Assembly: GCF_964355755.1 (NCBI RefSeq)
Contig: NC_092680.1
Span: 19,261,001 to 19,321,000, forward strand
Source of the DNA: Antedon mediterranea
Taxonomy: Eukaryota; Echinodermata; Crinoidea; Comatulida; Antedonidae
Direction of reading: 5' to 3'
DNA: 60,000 bases
Positions 1 to 13,300 of this stretch are shown here, piece by piece. A model generated the notes under the pieces. That model searched no databases, was not told the DNA's origin, and saw only the letters and a program-made list of their open reading frames with translations. The position numbers and the translations under genes are program-made. Within the stretch, counting starts at the first letter, position 1. The number at the start of each line of letters is the position of its first letter.

Positions 1-3000
1 AAAAGCTTAGTTTTAGAAGGATCGAAACATGGTAGGCCTACAGATTTCATTGAAGTTATATACAATATCATACGATAATCAGTATCTTTTGTTACTTCTT
101 GTATATGACATTGAATTACATGTTATCAATAATTATAAAGTTACTTTAGCCATTAAAGCACTTTGTTTACGAAACAGTGCTATAAATGTAGCCTTCTTAA
201 TATTATTTTCTATTTATATCATGTTAGTTGTGTAGTGTTAATTTTAGTTTGTTTATCTTTCCACGGATCAATTGAAGCGTAACCATTTTAATAAAGCGTT
301 CGGCTTTCACATGGAATTCAAAGGAATACCCTGCACCGCGTGGAACGTACTTATCACAAGCTTACGGAACGTTTCATTACAAACTAGCAGGTAGGGATAT
401 TTATATTTTTCAGTAATATGAATAGTATATTATCAGTTTGTATTTTTAAGCCTAAATGTATCTAGCAAGTCAGGCTTGCGCGCGTCGGTACACCGTGTTT
501 CCAAATGAAATACATTAAAATAGAACATGACGTGTGTCGATCATTTGGATTTTGTCTTCTGGTGGTATTATACGATAGTATAGATATTATATTATAAACC
601 TATTAATAATTGTGGTGAAATGTTTCCTACACCGGCAGATATATGTTTTCTACTCGTCTCTCCACCCTCAAAGAGGACGAAATGAGTCCTTTATACTTTA
701 ACATACCATAACAGCCAGAATTAAGATCAACATATTAGTATCTTAGGATTTCATACTTTATTAGTTGCCATTCCCTTCTGACAATGGTTTTAGGTTCAGC
801 TTGTTTAACCTCATTGACATATAGACCTGTTATTAAGAAGTACGACCAGAATTATATGAGGTCGTCTTAATTCCTTGTAAACCCGTCAGCCCAACAAAAG
901 CTGTATTGTGGCTTCTTGCGTATCGGTTGCAAATCTCTGTAGGCCTACTGCTTTGATAAAAGTATTAGGCCTATATCTTGTTGTACTAAATAAAGGATAT
1001 ATAAAGTAAGTTACCAGTTAACAATATATGGTAATTGATATTTTGTGCATATCTTCTGATATGTTGATGATTATAACTGCAAATTGTAATTACGGTAACT
1101 GCAATGCGTAGGCCTACGTACGAAATATATGGATAGTGTGAAACAATATGATGCTAGTGTTTTTTTTTTACTGCATCACACATTTAATTTCTGTTATCTG
1201 ATGTCAAAGAACCACGTGTGTTGTTGTTGGTGGTATGGGGTGGTATTTATTGCTTTTGTTCCTGGGTTCACCGTACCCATACTGGCTTTTTCTTTTTCAT
1301 TTTGTTGTTTATATCTGTATAAGATCGTACGGTTGAGTGTGTGCATGCCACCCTTGTAAAAGTGTAGGCCTAGTTCCAATAAATTATTATTATTTGTATT
1401 CGAATGATATGCAATGTGACAACACGGTGACTGGATGCATCCCAATCGATAAAGTGTAAGTCTTTTGTTAAATAAATTTACGTAGTTATCTGCATATCAT
1501 TGCTAATCGATATGTCAAACATGTTTAGCTGTTTGGAACGAAATAAGCTAATTGGAGGGTGTATTTGATTACTTACCTGGGTTTTTTAAAGTTTCAAGTA
1601 TGTATTTCTGTTATGTATTAGTTTGATATTATTATGGACGCAACAAGTAGGCTGGTGTGAGGAATGGAATAGAAGCTTATAACAACAGAACAGATCTTCC
1701 CTGTGGATCTTTAGAAAGCAATATACCCCATATTTTAGTCTATTATAATTATATTTTGTTGGCGTTTTATCGATACTCATGACGTATTCATTTTTCTATA
1801 TTTTCTTACCACATCACAAACCAACCCTTTCCTGGACAATTAAATTGGATATACAGTTGTAGATAGTATTCAAAAACTTTCAAATCATACTCAGGCATAA
1901 TGTGCCTAGCCATGTGTGTCGAAAATGGATTGTGTTCTACCCATCTGCTTCATACAGTTCTGTTTTTTTTTATAGCCGTTATATTATTGGGGTGGGAAAA
2001 GTATAAATTGGGCCTAACTTCTGACCCGGTATAGGCCTAGTCACGGCATGCAGTTTGGGAATGAGTAGGCCTACATTTCTGACTGTGCAATTTGCTTTAT
2101 AATAGTGCATATCGGTAAACAAAGTTAGCTGCTTTGTACTTTACATTTTGTTATTGATTTCATATCATATTTCACTCTGCAATGCTGTTCTATAAATATA
2201 AAGAAGAAAGGTTAGCAAACATAAAAAAGGTTTCACCCATTTTTGTATTCAATAACACTTAACTGCTGGTGACGTGAATAAACCTGTATACTAGTGTAAG
2301 CCACGTCCCACAAAAGTTGAATATGTCACGTATTATATGGATGATGCACCATTATTCTTTTAAAAGTACATTTCATTATTATAAACCTTAAACTTTTTAC
2401 TACCAACAGTATTAATACGGTGCTATTTTCACATAAAGCTATTTACGACACTATATCAAACTTTATGTGACAACAAAATGTGATATGTACATATATGTAC
2501 ATGATGATGTCATATCACTACCATATTTGGGCATATCACTACCATATTTGGGCACACTTATTTGATAGTACAGGCAGAGTTAAATATAGTATAATACAAT
2601 ATCAAACATTTAAATTCACACAGTGAATACAACTGATGATCTTCTTTTAAAATAGGATTATTATATTGCATTGCAACTATTGAAAAAAAAATTAATTCAT
2701 TTACTTCCGACAGTTATGTTATAATGTTATAGAAAAAAATATAATAGAAAATAAGCATCATGCGATATTGGCTCTATTTGATCGTCGAACGTGGGACGGG
2801 CATGTATTATTCACTCTGTCTGAGACGTTGAGTAATAGAAATTTTGTGGATGTTAAAAAACGTTTTCGAAATGTGGGCATTAGTGTTATGGGAGAAGATA
2901 TTCTCACAAATACGATACTGATAATATCTCATGACAATAATTACTTCCTGCCAGTAAATCTGACGTATTGTACTAATAATGATGATTGAATATTATTATT

Positions 3001-3564
3001 ATTATTATGCCATTAGTCGACATACTGTACCATACTGTTTATTCGCCATTTGTCATCATTGCGTATAAATATTAATGCACTGATTTTATTATTTTGCTTT
3101 CATTACCAGACCTACCTAATTAATTGTCTTTAATGAAAGAGTACGTTTCCACTAATCAAAATAACATATCCAGGTATACAAATCCCCATGTTAAATAAAT
3201 CATATCAGCTTATACAAATTGTGTTATGACCCGAATCAAATGCAGTGTTTTAATAGTTGTATAAATTTACTAAATCAATAGTAAATTAATATAAAAGTAT
3301 TTTACACCCGCCCCCCCCCCCCCATACTAAGTTTTTGACATTTTATGCTATATTCAGAAGAAAATAACATTGCTTACGGCTAATTACAAGAAGCATTATT
3401 TACTGTGATTAAGTAAATACAGAGTGGTGTTGGTCATAAGTAACCCACAATAGCCAACCATTTGTCAATAACTACCGTAACAATTCATTATCTTTCATCA
3501 CTGACGCAAAAGAATTACAGCTTAGTTGTTTGTTAATTCATAACTGGATATAATATTTTTCTAG
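1..3564. other. Upstream region without a supported gene
   Basis: This is A+T-rich DNA with no exon, RNA gene or domain that I can support. A slightly less A+T-rich patch at about 300-390 ends in a donor-like AG|GTAGGG near 390 and could be a non-coding first exon, but nothing confirms it. A 73-codon open frame at 2768-2989 resembles no family I know. A poly-C tract lies at 3307-3323. One inverted-repeat element sits at 2435-2581 and is listed separately. No clear TATA box or initiator could be tied to a start site. Confidence 0.5.
2435..2581. repeat. TIR element copy 1 (AGCTCTGTCTACAC family)
   Basis: A 147-bp copy upstream of the gene with a degraded left end. It has the internal words GATGATGTCATATCACTACC and a doubled CCATATTTGGGCATATCA segment. 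It is one of at least 17 copies of a non-coding family with terminal inverted repeats near AGCTCTGTCTACACTATC. It is probably a MITE; a flanking TA in many copies would fit a Tc1/mariner-type target. Confidence 0.75.
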
Positions 3565-3635
3565 GTTGGAGTTCGAAGTTAACTGCTAGTGGGTTTTGAG
3601 TGCAGATCCTCCAGGCGAGGCAGTAAACCAGCAGC
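3565..3635 (+). other. 5' untranslated part of the first coding exon
   Basis: A pyrimidine-rich acceptor ending in CTAG at 3561-3564 precedes this stretch, so the first coding exon probably begins here and is joined to an upstream untranslated exon. An in-frame TAA at 3624-3626 closes the frame just before the ATG at 3636. The ATG context has A at -3 and G at +4, a favourable start. The upstream exon and promoter are not identified. Confidence 0.5.
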
Positions 3636-4381
3636 ATGGGTGCTCTACAACAATTAAGCCTGCTGATTTGGAAAGATATTAGGCTACGAATCCGGGCACC
3701 TGTAAGTCACACTTATTTATTTTTTCATATGAATTATAATTACACTATTTGTTTTATTATTATCTCATCTCATCAATTGTTTATCACATAATTTTTCATA
3801 GTCTCAGAACCAGGACATTTGTTTCCAGCGGCCAGAAGTAAAAACACATTTCAATAATAGGCCACAATAGTTGATATATATATATAGTTTTTCACTTGTG
3901 TGGGCTAACTGTTATTTCTACTGTTTATACCATCAAGCCTTTGCCCTCTAAAAAGTTGTTTTCATGGGCCAAGTATCGATAACTTTTGTGGGTAGTAGGT
4001 CAACAATTAATAAGCCTGGTTGGACCCTTAATGTAGGCCTACTACTTAATTTCTCTTGTACTGTACTGACAATTAAATGATCGTTAACTTTTATTTAACA
4101 TCAACAAACTGTGTACATATCTACAAAGTGGCTTACATGCGTACAGTATCAATCAACAAAATGCTGCTTGATTTATTTTCATAATTTGTGTTTGTGATTT
4201 CACAGTGCATCTCTTTACATCACATGTTATCTTATTTTAAAAGAATTAAATTATCATTTCGCTTAATTAATATTTGTATCATTGTAGGTCCTTACGGTTA
4301 TTTCTGTAATATGGCCAATCGCAGTGTTTGCAGCAGTTGCCATCATACGTAGTGATTTTCCGCCTGAACAGCATACAAATT
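3636..4381 (+). CDS. Exons 1-2: N-terminus and first transmembrane helix
   Basis: Exons are 3636-3701 (22 codons, ends in phase 0) and 4288-4381 (ends in phase 1). The protein starts [20 protein letters not shown], the usual ABCA pattern of a short cytoplasmic leader LL-WK-----R-R followed by a helix. Residues about 23-42 ([20 protein letters not shown]) form transmembrane helix 1, which acts as a signal anchor and leads to the first extracellular loop. In this family the first helix is separated from the second by the very large ectodomain. The 586-base intron between the two exons contains nothing recognised. Confidence 0.93.
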
Positions 4382-7300
4382 GTAAGTATAATGTCGCCTA
4401 ACTTGTAACTCTAGTCCGTTACCACCCAGATCCTTGATACATAACTATTTGCCGCATTTTCCATAGCTTTTCCGATTAAAGTGCGATAACTTTTATTACA
4501 AAGTGCGACAACACATCATAAGTGTATGGCTATTGTATTACAAAGTGTGACAACACGAAAGTGTGACACTTTTATTACAAAGTGCGACAACACGAGAGTA
4601 TAACACTTTTATTACAAAGTGCGACAACATAAGAGTGTGACATTTTTATTACAAAGTGCGACAACATGAGAGTGTGACACTTTTATTACAAAGTGCGACA
4701 ACACGAGAGTATAACACTTTTATTACAAAGTGCGACAACATAAGAGTGTGACATTTTTATTACAAAGTGCGACAACATGAGAGTGTGACACTTTTATTAC
4801 AAAGTGCGACAACACGAAAGTATAACACTTTTATTACAAGGTGTGACAACATAAGAGTGTGACATTTGTATTACAAAGTGCGACAACATAAGAGTGTGAC
4901 ATTTTTATTACAAAATGCGACAACATGAGAGTATGACACTTTTATTACAAAGTGCGACAACATAAGTGTGACACTTTTATTACAAAGTGCGACAACATAA
5001 GTGTGACACTTTTAATACAAAGTGCGACAACATAAGTGTGACACTTTTATTACAAAGTGCGACAACATAAGTGCGACACTTTTATTACAAAGTGCGACAA
5101 CATAAGTGCGACACTTTTATCACAAAGTGCGACAACATGAGAGTGTGACACTTTTATTACAAAGTGCGACAACATGAGAGTGTGACATTTTTATTACAAA
5201 GTGCGACAACATGAGAGTGTGACATTTTTATTACAAAGTGCGACAACATGAGAGTGTGACACTTGTATTACAAAGTGCGACAACACGAGAGTATAACACT
5301 TTTATTACAAGGTGTGACAACATAAGAGTGTGACACTTGTATTACAAAGTGCGACAACATGAGAGTATGACACTTTTATTACAAAGTGCGACAACATAAG
5401 TGTGACACTTTTATTACAAAGTGCGACAACATGAGAGTATAACACTTTTATTACAAAGTGCGACAACATAAGAGTGTGACATTTTTATTACAAAGTGCGA
5501 CAACATAAGTGTGACACTTTTATTACAAAGTGCGACAACATAAGTGTGACACTTTTATTACAAAGTGCGACAACATAAGTGCGACACTTTTATCACAAAG
5601 TGCGACAACATGAGAGTGTGACACTTTTATTACAAAGTGCGACAACATGAGAGTGTGACATTTGTATTACAAAGTGCGACAACATGAGAGTGTGACACTT
5701 TTATTACAAAGTGCGACAACACGAGAGTATAACACTTTTATTACAAGGTGTGACAACATAAGAGTGTGACACTTGTATTACAAAGTGCGACAACATGAGA
5801 GTATGACACTTTTATTACAAAGTGCGACAACACGAGAGTGTGACACTTGTATTACAAAGTGCGACAACATGAGAGTGTGACACTTTTATTACAAAGTGCG
5901 ACAACATGAGAGGGTGACACTTTTATTACAAAGTGCGACAACATGAGAGTGTGACACTTTTTTTACAAAGTGCGACAACATGAGAGTGACACTTTTATTA
6001 CAGAGTGCGACAACATGAGAGTAGTGACACTTTTAATAAAAAAGTGCAACAACATGAGAGTGTGAGAGTTTTATTACAAAGTGCGATATAGCTGTTATAA
6101 TGACGAACATGTATTTTTAATTCATACATTTAAAAAAAAAGTGCACTAGTATATATTTTTTTCGATTCGAGACCTCCTATTTTTATCGATGTTTCCACAC
6201 AATGTGTACGCGCTATGACGTCAAACGTATTGTTTTGGCATAGAGGAATTGTGTGAGTGCAAGAACGGTATTGAAAAAAAATCATCTTTTTTATAGTTTA
6301 CTCACAAATAGTAGAACATAATTCATTTTAAATTTCAAATATGTTCAAATATAAGGCTACAACTTAACTAAGAGTTTCCAACTTCTGTGTTGGGCCGCGG
6401 CGGCCCCGCTCCGTGGTTCTCTTTCCTTTAATTTTTAATAAGTTGATTAAAAGGCCTAATTAAAGATGGGCTTAAAATACTTATATTAAAATAGCTAAAT
6501 AATGAATGTTATACATAGGAATAGTCATTCGCATCACGTGCATTATCTAACTCAGCGTGATAGAGCAGACTAGCACAACACCCGCATAATAGTCACTTGA
6601 AACATTACCCGTCTGAATGCAAACTTTAACAAAGGCTATCCTGTTGTTACCAGTAAGTCTTATTCAAACGGGACAGTGGTTCTGGTGACTTTGCACAATT
6701 TTCACATACTTATAATGTTGACCTTGTGGAAGATAGGTCAGGTAAATATTAAAGAAACGAATATATTTTGACAGCTATTCAGAGATGACCGACTTGGCAG
6801 CATTTGCCAAATATCGTCATAATAATAATAATAATAATATATGAATACAAGCAAAACAAAATAGATTCCTTATTAGTGGTACATAAATGTGTTAAACTAG
6901 CGTAAAGTATTTGTATTAATTAATTCATACTTAGAAAGAGGTACTAATAATAACAGCGGAGAAATAGTAGTTTAACGTCCTGTACAGTATGGCGACCCTC
7001 AATTTAACAAAAAGTCCCTTTTCTATTATGATACAGGGATATTTTTTTCTTCAAATAATAAATAATGTTAATAGGCCTACTAATTTTCAATTTAACGAAT
7101 TTAACATAGAGACGTCCATTTGAAAACTATTATTATTGAATTATTACTACATAATGAGCAGCGACCTATGTTAGACCATTGCTTTGAAGGCATGGGTAAT
7201 GGTTAGCCCCACTATTTAAAATCCACGATGATAAACGTTCTGAATCCTACAAAAAAGCGGCACTTCTAATTCATCGTTTTATGTTGATTGCTGTGGGCTT

Positions 7301-10300
7301 TCCGAGGTGATCGTGCTAGTTCATTAAGATTAATTAATCCATACCACAACAACATCAAGACCTCGTCTTAAAGCACAGCAAAACACAGACGTTGTTTACT
7401 ACTAAAAGCTGAAGATTTTAATTAATTAAAATTATCCGGCGGAATACAACTAAAACCGTATTTAATATCCACAGTATTAAAATATGTAAGAAAATTATCT
7501 TAAGCCTGATGATGAAAACAATTGACGTATGGTGTTTGGCTTTAAGATTAATTGATAATTATAAGTGGCCAGTCATAAGTCTACTAATACTGGTAATTAA
7601 AGTATTTAGCATTTATTATAGGCCTAAATAATAAACAATACAGTATGTAGTATTATTGCCGATAGTATCTTTAGTTAACGCCCAATTTGTTATTAAGACC
7701 TATTGTTATTAATTAATTAATTTATTTATTTTTTGTTTGTTTATTTTTTATATATTTTTTTGCAACCTTTATTTTTGACACAATTTAATTATTTATTTGT
7801 TTAAAAATATTTTTATTTAACAGTGGTGTTTTTTTTTTGGGCTGCGCTACGAATCGGAAAATAGAAAGAGACACTGCGCGCGCGGCGGCGCAGAAGACGA
7901 TAAAAAAAGTTTGTTGTAGAGGCCGTCAACATAATTGAGTAAAATCAAGAGCGGTTAAATCAAAACTTTTTTAACAATAATATTTATAAAGTTAATTTTG
8001 ATTATTCTTTGGCCATATTAATATAGTTTCTTCAGGTATGTTTTTATCAGTATTAGGCTCAACAATAAAAACGATATAATGCTACCAGAGGCCCTAAAAG
8101 ACTGGACCTAGGCCTAGCCTAGGCAGAGGCTAGGGCCTACTAGCCTAGGCCTAGGCCTAGCTAGGCTAGGCTAGGCCTCTGGTATATCGCGAGCTAGGCC
8201 TAGGCTAGCCTAAGTAAGGCCTTCTGCACTCTATTTATAAACTATACTACTAGCCTATACTCTAGGCCTCTACTACTCTAGCTAGCTAGGCCCTACCTAA
8301 TACGTAGGAGGCATAGACTAGAGGCTGAGACGCAGGGTCCGAATGGAGGCACCACAAGATAACGGCACGATGGCCAGGCCAGGCCTACCCCTAGTAGGCC
8401 TAAATAAAATCTAAAAAAACATTGATTTTGAAAAATAAAAATTCATTTTGAAACACGCAATAAATTTCTTATAGTTATACACAGTGTTCTTTTCATGAAT
8501 TTTATTACTAATAATAATTTGATATAGGCCTAGGTAGTATAAACACTATTTATTATGTATATACTGTACATTTGTTTCTACAATTTTCTTATAGGTTACT
8601 ACAATGCAAAAGCAATGCCAAGCAGTGGGGCAGTTGACTTCATGCAGTCTTACATGTGTGATCTCGAGACGGCTTGCATACCGGGTAACAGCAGTACTAT
8701 AGAAAGTAATGAGGTACCAAGCTACACTGGAGCCAGGTAATAGGAGTCCAGATCAATATATGTGTGTGCACATACACTCTGTCCTTTCATACAATAAAGC
8801 CCACAAAAATAAGCATGGTAGACTGTGACATAAATATCTTGGGGTGCTAAGGACTACGCAATTTTTTTGGAATTTTAAATGTAATACAATAATCAATTTT
8901 TCCCAGACTCAGTAAGGTGAAATATTTTTAAACAAGTATTAACATGAGTTATCATTTCCAAAAAGTGTAATTGCTTTGTTATTAGTTATTTCATTTTGAT
9001 AAATTGTTTGAATTATTTTATAGTATATCTGCAGTATTCGATTCGCTAGAACCTCTTATCAGTAATGAGAATGTAACAGAGTCTTTGAACGGGATCTCTG
9101 GGAGCATTGAACCATTGATGGAGTTAGCAGATGGTCTCCAAGCTGGCATTAATATCACAAGTATGTATTGTTACTCTATTGTTCATGTAGTTTTGGCATC
9201 TTTTATACTTTATTTCAGCAGTAGAACCCCTCCTTTGAGACACATGTTAGGGAAATACAACATACTGTACTAGGGGGACACACTCCTATAAAACAAATGA
9301 GGGGTAACACTACTGTAACAGCTAGCCCTTATTCAAGGGACACTTACAGGATTAATCTTAAAGCCATTATATACAAAAACACAAGAACATTATAGTGGAA
9401 CATCAAGACATAGGTATAAAGTTCAGGAAACCATTACAATTTAAACCATATAGAAGAATCATACAATTTACGTGTAGCTTAAACACTGTATGGTGGTTTT
9501 AACTAGTGAAACTTCTTCTTTGGAATACCCCCTATTCAGGAGATACCCACTATTCATGAGATACCCCCTATTCATGAGATACCCCTATTCAGGGGACACC
9601 CCTATTCAGGAGATACCCCTATCCAGGGGACATCCCTATTAAGAAGGGTAGAAACAAGCACAGGATAATATATCTTTTAACACCAGCCAATCCTATTCAG
9701 TGGACACCCATTATTAATACTTTGTTAGATCCCAAATAGGAGTTCTACTGTAGATATACTATACTATCTTTCAAACTATATACAAGTATATCATATTTTG
9801 CTCTGATATTCATAGAATTAGGGAACAATGGAAACATCTCTGGTATCTATTTTAACTTTACTGTGCTGTGTGACAAAGAAAATTGAAATGGCATTCAGCT
9901 ATTCAAAGGGCAAAGTTTATACTGTATAGTGGTGATTGTTTGTTGAACGTTCTTTCTTTTGTTGTACATTTAGTTTTGTTCTGCATTATGCAGAATTCAT
10001 AATGGAACGAATAATATAAATTGAATTCATTCCAACATGAGGTGGCCATATTTTGGAATTACTGTAGTGTTGAAATCCTGGAGGAGACTCTGTCTACGTT
10101 ATCAAACTTAATGTGACAAAAAAAAGGGATGTGGCCATTATATGGACATGATGATGTCATATCACTACCATATTTGGGCACATCACACTTTTTTGGTCAA
10201 ACTAGTTTGATAGTGCAGACAGAGTTTAACATTTGTGTGATGCCCGGTGGTCAAACTATATCTTTCAATCAATTGATGAAATTGATATGACCACATCCTT

Positions 10301-13300
10301 CAAGGTCTGATGAGCAGGAAAATTAAATGTGATTTTGTTTATGCTTCAATATTTGAATATACACTATGTATTGTTTTCAGATGTTGATTATAGGGTTGGA
10401 GACTTATTCAAAAATGAATCTCACGTAGCTTGGTTTTTGGAAAGTAAAATACAACTTGAACCAGATGTAGTAGATGCATTTTTGAATTCATTTATCAACG
10501 TTAACGAGGTAAATAATGTTATTCTTATTTTTAAAGATGTTATAAATTAAGCTAATAAAGTGAATTATGATATATTTTGTTTAGTTTTTCTTTGACTTGA
10601 GCGAGTGAGTGGCTGAGCAGTTAAAACAGTGGAACCGTAATCCATTGCCATAACATCGGCAAGGCTCACTCGCTCCATGGTTCTGGTGGTAGAACAAGTC
10701 TTCTCGGATAAGGACTATAAACCGTAGGTCCAGAGTATGCACATTGCTTGTGTGCACTTTAAAGAACCTAGTACATCTTTCGAGACGAGTTACTCTGGTG
10801 TACCAGTTTACACACTGAGCCACTGTCATGGACAGAAGTAATGGCGCTGTAGTTGGCTGTTGGTGACACGATGTGAAAGGCGTAACATCTAAGTCCACAG
10901 AGGACTGATCTTCATTACATTACATTTTTTTTCTTTCACATTTTAGTTGTTGGATATAACCGGGTATGTTGATTTTTATCGAATTACCTGCAACGAAACA
11001 GAGTTACAAAAATATCTGGATTTTCCCAGAGGATCTGATGTTAGAAAAATATCACAAGAACTTTGTCGAATAAACATCACCTCGATCCCGGAAATAATTG
11101 GAGAGTTTCAGGAACAGTTAAACATTGAATACTTAGTTTTACAGGTACAGCACTATGTAATATTTTATATGAAATAACCTATTATTAATTAAAATATGTT
11201 AATTATATTAGTTTTTCCCTTGTGTTGGCCGAATAGTCCTGCTACCAACAGCTTACAGTAGTAGGCTAGCAGGTCCTATTTAATAGAGCATATAACTAGC
11301 CTACACGTTGAGAAACAACGTGTAAACGGTATATAATAAGTTAACTTAGTTTGTCCTAAATCATCTAAATATTCAAATATATTGATTTATATATATGACA
11401 TATTCTGGTCCAATTAGAGTATCCATGTATTAAATCACTGGGATGAATATAAGGGGTTGTAATTAAGGCATGCACTCCCTCCTTTTGACAAATAAAATCA
11501 AATCATGACCTGTTTGTTTATAGATTGCCAGATTTACGTCAGCAATTTCTGGAAACGAGTGGTATGATTGGGTAGCTGCCATCGAAGACGCCCTCAATGT
11601 TTTAGTGAAATTGGACGCCTTTCCCGAACTACAAGAATTGATCAGAGGGTTAGGAAACTCATACGATATGCTAATTGCTGTACGAGATGGTTTGAAGTTG
11701 TTTCAGGATATGCAGAGCGGTGACATAGAAGATGACACGTAGGTCGCATATTAATACAGTTGACCTCTATTTTTATATCTCCCAATACCAGACTCTCTGA
11801 AAACCAGATCTCTCAAAACCAATCTTGAGGCCCAAAAGGTCCCAAATTCTTCATTACCTCTAAAATATTTAATTTATTATTTAAACCAGATTTAGGACAA
11901 CCAAAGAGTTTTCGATATTGGGAGAGTACAATTTTTAACTTGAACTATTTTTTTCATTTTATTACTACCACCGACATACTATAGAATTAAGCGTTTATTT
12001 GAGATGATGGATAGCCTGTTTGGGGATGAAGAATGGTGGATGAATATGAAATCTAATATCGAACCTTTTCTAGACTTTCTTTATGAAACAGAAGAAAAAC
12101 GTAAGTTACTGTACATAAATCTTTAAAAAATGTGAAACAGATCAAATGTGAATTTATATATAGATTCATATAGATGTATGTATACTAATATGTCAGTTTA
12201 GAAGTCATGTTCTGTGCCTGTTGTGTTTATATATACTAATATGTGTATACACTATGTTGAACTTGTTTATTAAAAATAATCATTTTCTGGGCTTGTTTGT
12301 TTTCATAATATTTTAACCATTATGTTAATATTGTAGTTGTAAGAGTAATTTGATCTCGCTAACACTCTATGCTCGGAACTTTTAGTACTAAACATTTTTC
12401 AACAAAGGCAAATAATAAAATTTTTTAGGAAATGGTACAAGATTGGAAGATCTGTATAGAGACGGGGTATTGGAGATGATTTTAGACAATCATTTTGGCG
12501 ATGTAATCGATGTGAAAGAGGGATTTAAAAATGCATCTATAAATTTTGGAAAGGTAATAAAACATACTTTTCAAAACAAATGTAAAAAAAAGTGACAATT
12601 TGTCCATTTGATAATGATAATTATTTGTTTTTCTATTTTCATAGTTATTGTCATTGTTTGAAGATGAAACGGGATGGGACGACTTATTGAACGTTTGTAA
12701 CGATACTTCAAGTTTTACAGAACTCCTAGAGTTTGATGAAATGGTGGATGTGCAGAGCATTCAAGAGGCCCTTTGCATGAATAATGTCACTCAATTTTGG
12801 GTTGATCTCATATCCGGAATGGATGCAATACTTATTGCAAAAAAGGTAACCTTTGACCCCCATTTACACTTTTGATAGGGTCCTGGGATCGCTCCAGGAT
12901 TTAGTTAAGACTTGAAATTAGGCAACTTTTATTTTTGTTTTCTGTCGGCTTTACCATTTCTTATCGTTTTTCAAATTTGTTTATTTATAAATAGCAAATA
13001 TATAGGACGGCACTTATTACCATAAAATGATTTATTTTAAATTTTAATCCAATCATCAATCCGTTCATATGTTTCAAATGTGTCTTAAAAAGATGGATTG
13101 TTTTGTTGATTTTTATATATTTAGGCAAATTGCCAAGGATAACCATAAGCGAATTCATTCACTATCCTTCTTAAAGCTGGCAATCCTGTTCAAAAGACAA
13201 ACATATATACACAAGCATCATAACCATCAAGCCACAGCTCCACTCCATAAAAATCACTCTAAAAATTGCATTTTTTTAATTTTGCATAACAGACTAAAGA

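Larger units (their letters stand above)
4382..8594. other. Intron 2 (4.2 kb) with satellite and low-complexity blocks
   Basis: This is the longest intron in the window. It contains a minisatellite (about 4477-6090) and a CTAGGC-rich block (about 8104-8410), both listed separately. There is also an (AAT)n tract near 6820-6842, a small G+C patch at 6393-6412 and a CG-rich patch at about 7875-7900. The remainder is A+T-rich sequence where I see no exon or RNA gene. Confidence 0.7.

Noticed and set aside
1194-1445. Minus-strand open frames in the upstream region and introns as genes
   Set aside because: They are short, have no recognisable domain, often overlap SINE or inverted-repeat copies, and have no supporting splice signals.
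4477-6090. CRISPR-like array of regular repeats
   Set aside because: Adjacent units are repeats of the whole sequence with no unique spacers, and the context is a eukaryotic intron; it is a minisatellite.
10581-10898. 105-codon minus-strand open frame as a gene
   Set aside because: It is entirely inside a tRNA-derived SINE copy, and related open stretches appear wherever that SINE occurs.
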